A stretch of 64,000 nt of DNA from Deefgea rivuli DSM 18356. GTDB taxonomy: Bacteria > Pseudomonadota > Gammaproteobacteria > Burkholderiales > Chitinibacteraceae. The translations under genes were made by a program, and so were the position numbers. This document shows, in pieces, positions 20,331 through 28,332 of the stretch (position 1 is its first letter; each line of letters begins with the position of its first letter). Location of the stretch: positions 1-64,000 of the forward strand of contig NZ_JHVM01000013.1 in the NCBI RefSeq assembly GCF_000620145.1, in the 5' to 3' direction. The notes below the pieces were generated by a model. It ran no database searches. It was not told the origin of the DNA and saw only the letters and a list, made by a program, of their open reading frames with translations.

Positions 20331-22091
20331 TTAGCAAAGATTGCCGTAATCACGGTTGTTTTCAAATGGCACCAGCTGCATCGATTGCATATGCGGCGGC
20401 AAGTCCATTTGGTTCAAACCACGACCGTTTTGAATCATCGGGAACACATTGGCTTTTGGATTGGTGAGGAAATCCATAAATACCAAGCGCTCTTTCATCG
20501 CAAACGCTTCACGCAGCGCAGGTTCAACATCAGCAGGCTTAGTGATTTGCATACCAACGTGACCATAGGCTTCAGCCAATTTCACGAAATCAGGCAGTGC
20601 ATCCACGTACGATTCGGAATAACGCGTGCCGTAGAAGAATTCTTGCCATTGGCGAACCATGCCGAGATAACCATTATTCAAATTAATGATTTTCACTGGC
20701 GTGTGGTATTGCTTGCACGTCGACAATTCTTGGATATTCATCTGAATTGAGCCATCGCCGGTAATACACGCCACCGTTGCATCTGGATTGGCGAGTTGCG
20801 CGCCCATTGCGGCTGGCAAACCAAAACCCATCGTGCCAAGACCGCCGGAATTGATCCATTGGCGTGGACGATTGAAGGCGTAGTATTGCGCCGTGTACAT
20901 TTGATGCTGGCCCACGTCCGAAGTAATGATGGCGTTGCCACCTGTTACTTCATACAGTTTTTCCATTACAAATTGCGGCTGAATGATTTCGCTATCTTGT
21001 GCATACCACAAGCTTTTCGGTGCGCGCCATTCGTTGATTTGATCCCACCACGCGTTCAAAGCTTTTTCGCTTGGACGGGCATTGGTTTCTTTTAAAACTG
21101 CGATCAAATCTTTGAGTACGTCTTTCACGTCACCAACGATAGGCACATCGACTTTCACGCGTTTCGCAATCGACGATGGATCGATGTCGATTTGTACAAT
21201 GCGCTTGGTTTGCGATAAGAATTGCGCTGGATTCGAAATTACGCGGTCATCAAAACGCGCGCCAATCGCGATAATTGTATCGGCGTATTGCATTGCCATA
21301 TTGGCTTCATACGTGCCGTGCATGCCGAGCATACCGACAAACAGCGGATCTGAACCCGGATACGCGCCCAAACCCATTAGCGTATTGGTACAAGGCAGAT
21401 TGAGCATCCGCACCAATTCGATGACTTCTTCGGAAGCATTACCCAGTACCGCACCGCCGCCTACATAAATGAAGGGGCGTTTGGCTTCAGCGAGCATTTG
21501 CGCCGCTTTTTTGATCTGGCCTGGGTGGCCTTTCACGGGCGGGTTGTAGCTGCGAATCGAGACTGATTTTGGATATTCAAAGGCGAATTTGGCTTGCGTC
21601 ACGTCTTTTGGCACATCAATCACTACGGGGCCAGGGCGGCCTGTCGTGGCGATATAAAAGGCTTTTTTGATCGTCGTCGCCAGATCTTTAACGTCTTTCA
21701 CCAAGAAATTGTGTTTCACAATCGGGCGTGAACAGCCGACCATGTCCACTTCTTGGAAGGCATCCGAGCCAATCGATGGCGTACCGACTTGGCCGGAAAT
21801 CACCACCATCGGAATCGAATCCATAAACGCCGTCGCAATGCCGGTTAAAGCATTGGTCGCGCCGGGGCCGGATGTTACCAACGCTACGCCAATTTTTTGT
21901 GAGGAGCGTGAGTAAGCATCAGCCGCATGAACGGCAGCTTGTTCGTGACGAACGAGTACGTGTTTAAATTTATTTTGTTTGAAAATCGCATCATAGATTT
22001 CCAAAACAGCGCCGCCGGGATAGCCAAATACAAATTCGACATTTTCTTCAGCAAGGCAGCGCGCGAGAATTTCAGCGCCGGAAATCTGCAT
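20331..22091 (-). CDS. ilvI: Acetolactate synthase large (catalytic) subunit
   Basis: A thiamine-diphosphate enzyme that makes acetolactate or acetohydroxybutyrate. Glu in VRHEQAAVHAADAY activates the cofactor; GDGSIQMNIQELSTCKQYHTPVKIINLNN is the ThDP/Mg2+ motif. 586 residues, complete. First gene of ilvI-H-C. Its leader is unusually long and contains a 106-bp repeat and two further hairpins. Confidence 0.97.
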   Translation of the reverse strand: MQISGAEILARCLAEENVEFVFGYPGGAVLEIYDAIFKQNKFKHVLVRHEQAAVHAADAYSRSSQKIGVALVTSGPGATNALTGIATAFMDSIPMVVISGQVGTPSIGSDAFQEVDMVGCSRPIVKHNFLVKDVKDLATTIKKAFYIATTGRPGPVVIDVPKDVTQAKFAFEYPKSVSIRSYNPPVKGHPGQIKKAAQMLAEAKRPFIYVGGGAVLGNASEEVIELVRMLNLPCTNTLMGLGAYPGSDPLFVGMLGMHGTYEANMAMQYADTIIAIGARFDDRVISNPAQFLSQTKRIVQIDIDPSSIAKRVKVDVPIVGDVKDVLKDLIAVLKETNARPSEKALNAWWDQINEWRAPKSLWYAQDSEIIQPQFVMEKLYEVTGGNAIITSDVGQHQMYTAQYYAFNRPRQWINSGGLGTMGFGLPAAMGAQLANPDATVACITGDGSIQMNIQELSTCKQYHTPVKIINLNNGYLGMVRQWQEFFYGTRYSESYVDALPDFVKLAEAYGHVGMQITKPADVEPALREAFAMKERLVFMDFLTNPKANVFPMIQNGRGLNQMDLPPHMQSMQLVPFENNRDYGNLC

Positions 22092-22138
22092 GGGTCAGAG
22101 TCCTGAGTCAATTAGTTGATCGGTTGGTGCACGCTGCC

Positions 22139-22244
22139 CAAGTAGAAAGACAAAACCTCTCACGCTGCGTTGCTGCGTCTCGCCGTACAAAACGTACTGT
22201 CTTCGACTTTGCGCCTTGCGTGAAAAATTTTGTACCATTACTTA
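22139..22244 (-). repeat. 106-bp palindromic repeat, copy 1 (subfamily A)
   Basis: Read on the minus strand it matches copy 3 over its length: ACGCAAGGCGCAAAG, AGACAGTAC, TACGGCGAG and GCAACG in the same order and spacing. It lies 48 bp ahead of ilvI, inside the leader. Confidence 0.85.
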
Positions 22245-22256
22245 GTACAGCAGGCC

Positions 22257-22331
22257 ACTGCAATGCTTTTGATTGCAGTAAACGCCGTCGCATCGACAAG
22301 ATAAGACTTGTCGCCTCCTGCGGGCGTTTTT
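22257..22331. other. Paired hairpins in the ilvI leader
   Basis: First, ACTGCAAT and ATTGCAGT form an 8-bp stem with a 7-base loop (22257-22279). Next, CGACAAG and CTTGTCG (22294-22313) sit inside longer arms AAACGCC and GGCGTTT, followed by a T run on the plus strand. On the plus strand this resembles an intrinsic terminator, though no plus-strand gene precedes it. On the minus strand AGGAGG lies in the stem ahead of a short open frame. Confidence 0.5.
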
Positions 22332-22468
22332 GTTTAACTGGACATTCCGCCGTCTACTGGCTTTTGGCCATCTAAGACGAAAGTGTGATGCGCTCGCGGT
22401 TTATCTCAGTGCCCCTGCCGTCTAGTTTAAACGACCGGTCGCTATAGTGACTTTTGTGTAGGGGGCTA

Positions 22469-22497
22469 AAGGTAAACGATAGACCTTATTTTGGCAA
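22469..22497 (-). promoter_or_regulatory. Candidate promoter of ilvI-ilvH-ilvC
   Basis: On the minus strand TTGCCA and TACCTT are 17 bases apart. If used, it gives a leader of about 370 nt before ilvI. Confidence 0.35.
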
Positions 22498-22578
22498 GTT
22501 TTTCTGGCTGAATATTTGCTGCTTTGTTAGTATCAATCTCCTGTTTTTGCTGGTTTTTTAACTCTGAATTTGGTTTTG

Positions 22579-22684
22579 AAGTACTGAGGCAAAAGTTTTA
22601 TGGCAAGGCGTCAAAGCCGCAGGCAGTACATTTCGTACGGCAAGGCGAGACAACGATGCAAGAAAACTTTTGCTTATTTACTTA
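22579..22684 (+). repeat. 106-bp palindromic repeat, copy 2 (subfamily B)
   Basis: Shares ATGGCAAGGCG, GGCAGTAC and GAGACAACGATGCAA with copy 4. Its right end abuts the AAGGAGG ribosome-binding site of the sigma factor gene. Confidence 0.85.
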
Positions 22685-22694
22685 AGGAGGTCGT

Positions 22695-23261
22695 TTGGCA
22701 AGCTCACAGCAATTAAATGACTTCTTGGGCAGCGTCGAGCGCCGTGCTTGGCGGCAAGCGCAGTACGCGGTTCGCGATAACGAACACGCTTTGGATATCG
22801 TACAAGACGCGATGCTCAAACTGGCGACGCGCTATAGCGACAAGACTGAGGCCGAGTGGCCGCTGCTATTTCAAACTATTTTGCAAAACACGATACGGGA
22901 TTTTCAGCGCCGCGCTAAATTGCGCAATTTTTGGGTGTCTTTATTTTCTAAGTTTTCTACGTCAGATACTGAAGATGAAGCCAGTGCGGATCCGCTCAAT
23001 TATTTGCCGCACACCAGCGACTTAAATCCAAGTGCCGAGAGTGAGTTGGTGCAGCAGCAAACGATGGCTTTGATCGAGGCGGGCATGACTTTATTACCTG
23101 CCCGTCAACGCGAAGCCTTTCTGCTGCGTTATTGGGAGGAGTTGGATGTGGCCGAAACGGCGCAGGTGATGGGCTGCTCGGAAGGTAGCGTAAAAACGCA
23201 TTGTTCACGTGCCTGTCATACCTTGGCCGATTGGCTCAAAGAAAGGGGAGTGACCCTATGA
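22695..23261 (+). CDS. ECF-type RNA polymerase sigma factor
   Basis: 188 residues with sigma region 2 (about 12-80, HALDIVQDAMLKL) and region 4 (about 125-185, LPARQREAFLLRYWEELDVAETAQVMGCSEGSVKTH). The TTG start is decided by AAGGAGG at 22684-22690. First gene of a four-gene run with DUF3619, DUF3106 and RDD proteins, joined by four-base overlaps. The next gene encodes a small membrane protein that may act as anti-sigma factor; this is inference from position. Confidence 0.92.
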   Translation: MASSQQLNDFLGSVERRAWRQAQYAVRDNEHALDIVQDAMLKLATRYSDKTEAEWPLLFQTILQNTIRDFQRRAKLRNFWVSLFSKFSTSDTEDEASADPLNYLPHTSDLNPSAESELVQQQTMALIEAGMTLLPARQREAFLLRYWEELDVAETAQVMGCSEGSVKTHCSRACHTLADWLKERGVTL

Positions 23262-23581
23262 ATGAAGAACAAATTGGCCGCTTAAGCCGACAAATCGCCG
23301 ATGCGCCGGTACCAGAAAGCGTGCGCGCGCGATTATTGAAGTCTCGTCAGTTGGCTAGCGCGCAAGTGCAGTCAGTTGAGCCGCGCGGCAATGTACTGGT
23401 GTTACTACGCCAGCATCCGGTGTTGAGTTTAGCGAGTCTGGTTTTGTTGGCGATGATAGCGCTGACTTTTGTGCAGCAGAATCAGCATCAAAATGATATT
23501 GCGATTGATCTTGCTCTATTGACCAGCGATGTGCCGATGGAAGCTTTGCTTGATCCGGCTTTGCTGGATAGGGCGCAATGA
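23258..23581 (+). CDS. DUF3619 membrane protein, possible anti-sigma partner
   Basis: 107 residues from the ATG at 23258, which overlaps the sigma factor stop (ATGA); a longer frame to the left is an artefact. One membrane helix spans about residues 50-70, with a short cytoplasmic N-terminal part and periplasmic tail. The family normally sits between an ECF sigma factor and a DUF3106 protein in betaproteobacteria. The shape suits an anti-sigma factor but no zinc motif is visible. Confidence 0.75.
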   Translation: MNEEQIGRLSRQIADAPVPESVRARLLKSRQLASAQVQSVEPRGNVLVLLRQHPVLSLASLVLLAMIALTFVQQNQHQNDIAIDLALLTSDVPMEALLDPALLDRAQ

Positions 23582-23970
23582 TGAAACGATATTTCTATCT
23601 GATCGTGGCTGCGATCTTGTTATCGAGTGGTGCTTTTGCTGCAGATTCAGTCGATTGGGCGGCGCTGACACCCGCTCAGCGCGAAGTCCTCGCGCCGATG
23701 GCGCAGCAATGGGCGAGTTTGCCCGCTGAGGATCAACAGCGATTTTCAGCAATGGCAACGCGTTTACCAAAAATGCCGCCAGAAAAACAAGCTAGAATGC
23801 GCGAGCGTTTAAATCATTGGGCGGCGTTATCGCCCGAGCAGCGCGAACGTGCCCGCGAAAATTATCGCCGCCTGCAAGCGATGTCGCCGGAAGAGCGGCG
23901 AAAAGTGCTGCATGAGTTACATCAAAAAACGGCTCGCCACGCAAGTCAAATCCAACCTTTAGATCATTGA
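23578..23970 (+). CDS. DUF3106 periplasmic protein
   Basis: 130 residues with a signal peptide ending SSGAFA (about 1-21). The mature part is helical and made of repeats of the form W-A-x-L-(S/T)-P-x-Q-R (WAALTPAQRE, WAALSPEQRE, LQAMSPEERR), typical of DUF3106. It resembles LTXXQ-type periplasmic stress proteins, so an envelope sensing role is possible. Overlaps its neighbours on both sides by four bases. Confidence 0.8.
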   Translation: MMKRYFYLIVAAILLSSGAFAADSVDWAALTPAQREVLAPMAQQWASLPAEDQQRFSAMATRLPKMPPEKQARMRERLNHWAALSPEQRERARENYRRLQAMSPEERRKVLHELHQKTARHASQIQPLDH

Positions 23971-24539
23971 GTTTTATGAGCGATATTCTGCCAACCGCCG
24001 GTCTTGTACGCCGCGTGGTGTCTTTTTTGTATGAAATTTTATTGTTAACCGCTTTGTTGCTGATTGCCGAAGGGATTTTTCAAGGAATCTTTCAGCTGGT
24101 TTCTGGCCTGAAAGTAACGCAACTGACTGATTACCCGTGGATAGGCGTACTCAATTTCGTGTATCTGATGCTGATCACGCTACTGTATTTTGGCTGGTGC
24201 TGGACGCAAGGTGGGCAAACGCTGGCGATGAAAACTTGGCGCAGTCGTTTGTTGATGCAAGACGGCAGCAATGTGACGCGTAAAGCCGTTTTGATCCGTT
24301 TTAGCGTGGCCAGCCTGTGCTATGTACCGCTGTTGCCAGTGTATTTGTTGGCGCGCAAGCAAGCCGAATATCAGCCGCTGCTCTGGGTTGCTGTCGCTTT
24401 ATTTGTTTTACCTTTGCTGTGGGCGCTGTTTGATCGCGATCGGCAGTTTCTCTATGATCGCTTAGCTAAAACTCGTTTAGTGTTTTCTGCGAAGGGCGTG
24501 CCATCCAAACATGCTAAGCCGGGACAGAATGAGGATTGA
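23967..24539 (+). CDS. RDD-family membrane protein
   Basis: 190 residues with three or four membrane helices (about 20-42, 55-75, 115-150) and the RDD features GLVRRVVSFLYE near the start and LFDRDRQFLYDRLAKTRLV near the end. The TTG at 23967 overlaps the previous stop; an ATG at 23976 is an alternative. Role unknown, perhaps transport. Last gene of the sigma factor operon; repeat copy 6 begins two bases after its last base. Confidence 0.82.
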   Translation: MSFMSDILPTAGLVRRVVSFLYEILLLTALLLIAEGIFQGIFQLVSGLKVTQLTDYPWIGVLNFVYLMLITLLYFGWCWTQGGQTLAMKTWRSRLLMQDGSNVTRKAVLIRFSVASLCYVPLLPVYLLARKQAEYQPLLWVAVALFVLPLLWALFDRDRQFLYDRLAKTRLVFSAKGVPSKHAKPGQNED

Positions 24540-24540
24540 G

Positions 24541-24591
24541 TGGGTATATGCTTCTAGGTTTTGTAATGAAGTGCTTAGCTTGATATACCCA
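24541..24591. repeat. 51-bp palindromic repeat, copy 6
   Basis: TGGGTATATG...GATATACCCA, abutting the stop of the RDD gene and 24 bp before the lnt stop (convergent pair). Confidence 0.9.
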
Positions 24592-24614
24592 TGATGTTAT
24601 CGTTGGTGAGGTTT

Positions 24615-26081
24615 TTAATCTTGACGGCGCTGTTGCCATGCTGCCAGCAAGAGCAATCCAATTAAAAAGCCAATCACCGGTTTGTCGCCAGCCCATTGAT
24701 ACGGCGTTGTGCCTTGCATATGCCGTACTTCGCCTTCCAAAATGCCCATTGTTTCTGCCGGTAAACTGCTGACAAATTGTCCTTTTGGATTAATGATCGC
24801 GGTTTTGCCGGTGTTGGTGGCGCGGATCAAGTAGCGGCCATTTTCGAGTGCGCGGGCGCGCGCCATTTGCGCGTGTTGCTCCGCCGCCCAAGAGCCATCA
24901 AACCACGCCATATTGGTGAAGTTGGCTAGCAAGGTCGCATTGGCGGCATTGATGCGAATTTCATCGCCAAACACATCTTCGTAGCAAACATTCGCCGCGA
25001 TTTTACCGCCAGCAATATCAAACGGGACTTGGGTTAATGGTGCGCGCTGAAAGCCGCTGAGTGGCATATCGAGTATTTTGTAAATGCCGCCAAACAGCCA
25101 CGGTAGCGGAATATATTCGCCAAAAGGCACTAAATGCGATTTGGCATAGGCATTGCGCTGCGGTTCGGCGAGGTTAATCACCGAGTTGTAATAATGCTGC
25201 GGGTTTTCGCCTTGCGTGGCAACGCCGAGCAAGAGCGTTGCCGATTTGGCTGCGGCGGTCGTGCGTAATTCTTCGATATACCAAGCGGGAATGTCTTTGA
25301 AGAAAGACGGGATCGCTGTCTCTGGTAGCAAAATCAGCTGGCCTTTGGCTTGCAGCGTGAGCTTTAAGTAATTTTCCAGACTTTGCATGTAAAACGCGTC
25401 ATTCCACTTCATGCTTTGCTGGATATTGCCTTGTAAAATACTGACCTTGACTGGCTCGCCAATCGGCTGAGTCCATGCAATCTGGCTGAGCAAACTGCTG
25501 GTACTGAGTACGGCGATGACTAGGCCGAGCGCAAAGCGCTTGTCGACTAAAAAAACGCTCACACACAGTGTCAACAGCCAGCCTACGCCATAGCTGCCAA
25601 TAAGAGGGTATAGGCCACCAAGCCAATCAATCTGAGAGCTGCCGATCGATGCCCAAGGGAATCCGGTAAACAGCCAGCCGCGTAGCCATTCAGTCAAAAT
25701 AAATAGCGTTGGCGCGAGCAAGGTAAAGCGCCATTTGCTCGGGCAGGGCAGTCGCCAAGTCAGCCAAGCCGCCAGCATCGGAAACAGCGCCAAGTAGGTG
25801 GCGAATAATAAAACGGCCGCGCCAGCAAACGGCGCAGGCATATTGCCATGGGTATGTAAGCTGATGTAAATCCAGCCGGCGTTGGCAGCGAAATACCCCA
25901 GCCCCCAGGCAAAACTAGGTAGCAAGGCGCGTTGTGCTGAGCCAGCTTGTTGCCAGCCGTAAAATAGAACCCACAGCGAAATCAGCATCAGCCATGCTTG
26001 CGACAGTGGCGCAAAAGCGGCAACGGCGGCTGCACCGCTCAGAAATTGGATGGTAAGTTGGACATAGCGATTTTTGAGCAT
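24615..26081 (-). CDS. lnt: Apolipoprotein N-acyltransferase
   Basis: Adds the third acyl chain to lipoproteins at the inner membrane. Eight or so hydrophobic helices fill residues 1-200, followed by a carbon-nitrogen hydrolase domain with the triad E (LLPETAIPSFF), K (YAKSHLVPFGEY) and C (NVCYEDVFG). 488 residues, with a final helix near 465-482. Last gene of the miaB-phoH-ybeY-corC-lnt run, with a repeat element in the spacer to corC. Confidence 0.95.
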   Translation of the reverse strand: MLKNRYVQLTIQFLSGAAAVAAFAPLSQAWLMLISLWVLFYGWQQAGSAQRALLPSFAWGLGYFAANAGWIYISLHTHGNMPAPFAGAAVLLFATYLALFPMLAAWLTWRLPCPSKWRFTLLAPTLFILTEWLRGWLFTGFPWASIGSSQIDWLGGLYPLIGSYGVGWLLTLCVSVFLVDKRFALGLVIAVLSTSSLLSQIAWTQPIGEPVKVSILQGNIQQSMKWNDAFYMQSLENYLKLTLQAKGQLILLPETAIPSFFKDIPAWYIEELRTTAAAKSATLLLGVATQGENPQHYYNSVINLAEPQRNAYAKSHLVPFGEYIPLPWLFGGIYKILDMPLSGFQRAPLTQVPFDIAGGKIAANVCYEDVFGDEIRINAANATLLANFTNMAWFDGSWAAEQHAQMARARALENGRYLIRATNTGKTAIINPKGQFVSSLPAETMGILEGEVRHMQGTTPYQWAGDKPVIGFLIGLLLLAAWQQRRQD

Positions 26082-26132
26082 TCAGGATTCTAAAAGAAAT
26101 GAGTGGCTGGTGAGGGGGATCAAAACCAGTAG

Positions 26133-26372
26133 TCCACGAAAGACACGAAAGGCACGAACAAAAATGGATAAGGACATAGCTCGAAATAAATCCCGAAATA
26201 GAGTTCGTCATTCCCGAATGATTTTATCGGGAATCCAGCCGCGCTGCTGGATTCCCGCCAAAGGCGCGCGGGAATGACGACCGTTTAAAAATCGGGACGT
26301 GAGCAGTATCCTCAGTCAGGCTCACCCATTGTGTGGGGCTTTTCGGCCTTGTTCGTGCCTTTCGTGATCCGC
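26133..26372. repeat. Inverted-repeat element between corC and lnt
   Basis: CACGAAAGGCACGAAC (26144-26159) and its exact complement GTTCGTGCCTTTCGTG (26351-26366) bound about 190 bases that hold a second palindrome. The same CACGAAAG-type arms occur on the other side of corC. Confidence 0.75.
26205..26280. repeat. Nested palindrome of the GTCATTCCCG type
   Basis: Outer arms TCGTCATTCCCG / CGGGAATGACGA and inner arms CGGGAATCCAGC / GCTGGATTCCCG. This type of dispersed repeat is widespread in proteobacteria. Confidence 0.8.
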
Positions 26373-26374
26373 CC

Positions 26375-27223
26375 TTAAGCGTCGTGTGCATCGGTGGTTT
26401 TTTCGAGCAAAATCGAATGCACGCGGCGGCTGTCGGCGCGTAGGATCAGGCAACGATAGCCATGGCAATCAACGCTTTCGCCGCGTTTTGGTACATGACC
26501 AAAGCAATCCATCATCACGCCAGCAATCGTGTCGAATTCGTCGGTAGGAAAGCGGCTGCCGATGGTTTCGTTCAAATCGGTGATTTCAGTCACGCCTTTG
26601 ACGCGCCAAGCGCCACGGCGATCTTGCACCATATTGTCTTCGTCTTCATCTTCGTCGTATTCGTCTTCGATATCGCCGACGATTTGTTCCATCACGTCTT
26701 CAATCGTCACCAAACCGGCCACGCCGCCGTATTCATCGACAACAATCGCCATATGGTTACGATTATTGCGAAAGTCTTTTAGCAGCACATTCAGGCGTTT
26801 GGCTTCGGGGATGTAGATCGCGGGGCGGAGCTTGTCGCGGACATTAAATTCGGCGTCTTCGGCGTAATAGCGCAGCAAATCTTTCGCGAGCAGCACGCCC
26901 AGCACATGATCTTTGCTACCGTCGACAACCGGAAAGCGCGAGTGAGCGGTTTCAATGACAAAGGGGATAAATTCGGCGGGGGAGTCGTTGATGTCGATGA
27001 CATCCATTTGCGAGCGCGGCACCATCACATCGCGCACTTGCATATCGCCTACATTGAGCACGCCTTCGATCATACCGAGCGCGTCGGCGTCGAGCAGTTG
27101 GCGCTCAAAAGCAGAGTGAAGAATTTCAACCAGTTCGCCGCGGTTTTCCGGCTCCCGTAACAGGAAATGAGTCAGTCTTTCTAGTAGGCTAGGCTTATGA
27201 CTCGGGGACGGAACGTCGTCCAT
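26375..27223 (-). CDS. corC: CorC/YbeX-type CBS-domain protein
   Basis: A cytoplasmic protein of the HlyC/CorC family linked to magnesium and cobalt efflux. 282 residues: two CBS domains (about 60-190) starting [13 protein letters not shown], then an acidic linker ([11 protein letters not shown]) and the CorC transporter-associated domain (about 205-275). No membrane part, as usual for the short form. AAGGAG lies 11 bases ahead of the start. It is bracketed by two inverted-repeat elements within the operon. Confidence 0.92.
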   Translation of the reverse strand: MDDVPSPSHKPSLLERLTHFLLREPENRGELVEILHSAFERQLLDADALGMIEGVLNVGDMQVRDVMVPRSQMDVIDINDSPAEFIPFVIETAHSRFPVVDGSKDHVLGVLLAKDLLRYYAEDAEFNVRDKLRPAIYIPEAKRLNVLLKDFRNNRNHMAIVVDEYGGVAGLVTIEDVMEQIVGDIEDEYDEDEDEDNMVQDRRGAWRVKGVTEITDLNETIGSRFPTDEFDTIAGVMMDCFGHVPKRGESVDCHGYRCLILRADSRRVHSILLEKTTDAHDA

Positions 27224-27268
27224 AATGCGTGTTGCTCCTTGATATGTACGCCAGAGGCGTTGAAAAGT

Positions 27269-27344
27269 GGATCACGAAAAGCACGAAGTGAACAGCAAAA
27301 CCAAAATAAGGAGCTTGGATTTATTTTCGTGTCTTTCGTGATCC
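27269..27344. repeat. Inverted-repeat element between ybeY and corC
   Basis: GGATCACGAAAAGCACGAA and TTCGTGTCTTTCGTGATCC are inverted, 17 of 19 matching, around 38 bases. The arms resemble those of the element at 26133-26372. Confidence 0.78.
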
Positions 27345-27360
27345 GCTGTGCTGAATTGGT

Positions 27361-27843
27361 TTATTCGCGTTCAGCTTGGTAAGGGTCATCATAACCCAGC
27401 TTCGTGACAATTTGTGTTTCGAGCAGTTCCATCGCCTCGGCTTCGGCTTCATCGATGTGATCGAATCCCTGCAAATGCAGCGTGCCGTGCACAATCATGT
27501 GGCAATAATGCGCCAGTAGCGGCTTTTTCTGCTCAAACGCTTCGCGCTCAATGACCGAGCCGCACAAGACCAAATCGCCAAATAAAGGCGTATTCGCCAC
27601 TTGCGGCAACTCATCATCAAAAGTGAAGGTCAGCACATTGGTTGCATAATCTTTTTGCCGATAATCCCGATTGAGGGTTTGGCCTTCCTCAGCGTCGACA
27701 AAGCGCAACGTGATTTCGGCGCTTTGGATTTGCTGGGACAACGCAGCACGCACCCATTTTTTAATTAAGCTTTTACGTGGAATCGGGCTGGCGCGGCTTT
27801 CGTTTTGGATCGTAATTTGAATTGAATTGGGCATAGTGCTCAT
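27361..27843 (-). CDS. ybeY: Endoribonuclease YbeY
   Basis: A metal-dependent RNase for 16S rRNA 3'-end maturation and ribosome quality control. The zinc site H119-x3-H123-x5-H129 is visible in IVHGTLHLQGFDH. 160 residues; a second ATG at 27834 is a possible start. The family neighbours phoH, corC and lnt are all present. Confidence 0.95.
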   Translation of the reverse strand: MSTMPNSIQITIQNESRASPIPRKSLIKKWVRAALSQQIQSAEITLRFVDAEEGQTLNRDYRQKDYATNVLTFTFDDELPQVANTPLFGDLVLCGSVIEREAFEQKKPLLAHYCHMIVHGTLHLQGFDHIDEAEAEAMELLETQIVTKLGYDDPYQAERE

Positions 27844-27875
27844 AAGTTGGTGCGGCTTATTGCGGATTTATTTGC

Positions 27876-27981
27876 TAAGTAACAGTACAAAAGTTTTCAC
27901 GCAAGGCGCAAAGCCGAAGACAGTACAAGTGGTACGGCGAGGCGTAGCAACGAAGCGTGGGAACTTTTGTCTGCCTACTTA
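27876..27981 (+). repeat. 106-bp palindromic repeat, copy 3 (subfamily A)
   Basis: Matches the complement of copy 1 closely. It fills the spacer ahead of ybeY, and its last six bases supply the final codons and stop of the DUF5329 reading frame. Confidence 0.85.
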
Positions 27982-28332
27982 TTGCGTAGGCGTTTTAGTT
28001 CGGCGTTGAGCCACGTCCCGGCGGGCTGTTGTGCCGATTGTGGGCACAAGATTTGATACGCTTTGCCGCTCATATAGCTTTTACTGGCGACTTCATTAAT
28101 AAAATCTTCAGTGCTGTTAATTTTATCGCGCGCTTTACCGTATTTCATTGTCAGATGTTCTTGTGCTTGGGTTGCTGTGTAGTTATTGCCGCTGCGAATA
28201 AAGGTACAACCCGATTTACCAACAAAGCGCAGTAGTTTTTGCACTTCAACATCGGCAGCGGGTGTAATCGCCGACGGCATTGACTGAAATTCCGCTTAGC
28301 ATCAGCGCGGTCAACAGAAGGGTATATTTCAC
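27975..28332 (-). pseudogene. DUF5329 family gene, apparently frameshifted
   Basis: A GTG at 28332 overlaps the phoH stop (GTGA) and opens a signal peptide, MKYTLLLTALMLSGISVNA, but that frame stops soon after. The body of the protein, LLRFVGKSGCTFIRSG ... SKSYMSGKAYQILCP, continues one frame away from the ATG at 28280 to 27975 and looks like DUF5329, a secreted family with two Cys. Removing one base near 28283 would join them. Either a real frameshift or a sequence error. The C-terminus is set by repeat copy 3. Confidence 0.65.

Noticed and set aside
22108-22299. Short minus-strand frame ahead of ilvI (FTQGAKSKTV...)
   Set aside because: Most of it is a translation of the 106-bp repeat; the same peptide pattern appears at 27827-28009 from copy 3. 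Coding is not supported, although a leader peptide is mentioned as a possibility.
27827-28009. 60-codon plus-strand frame (FTQGAKPKTV...)
   Set aside because: It is a translation of repeat copy 3 and reads against the operon.
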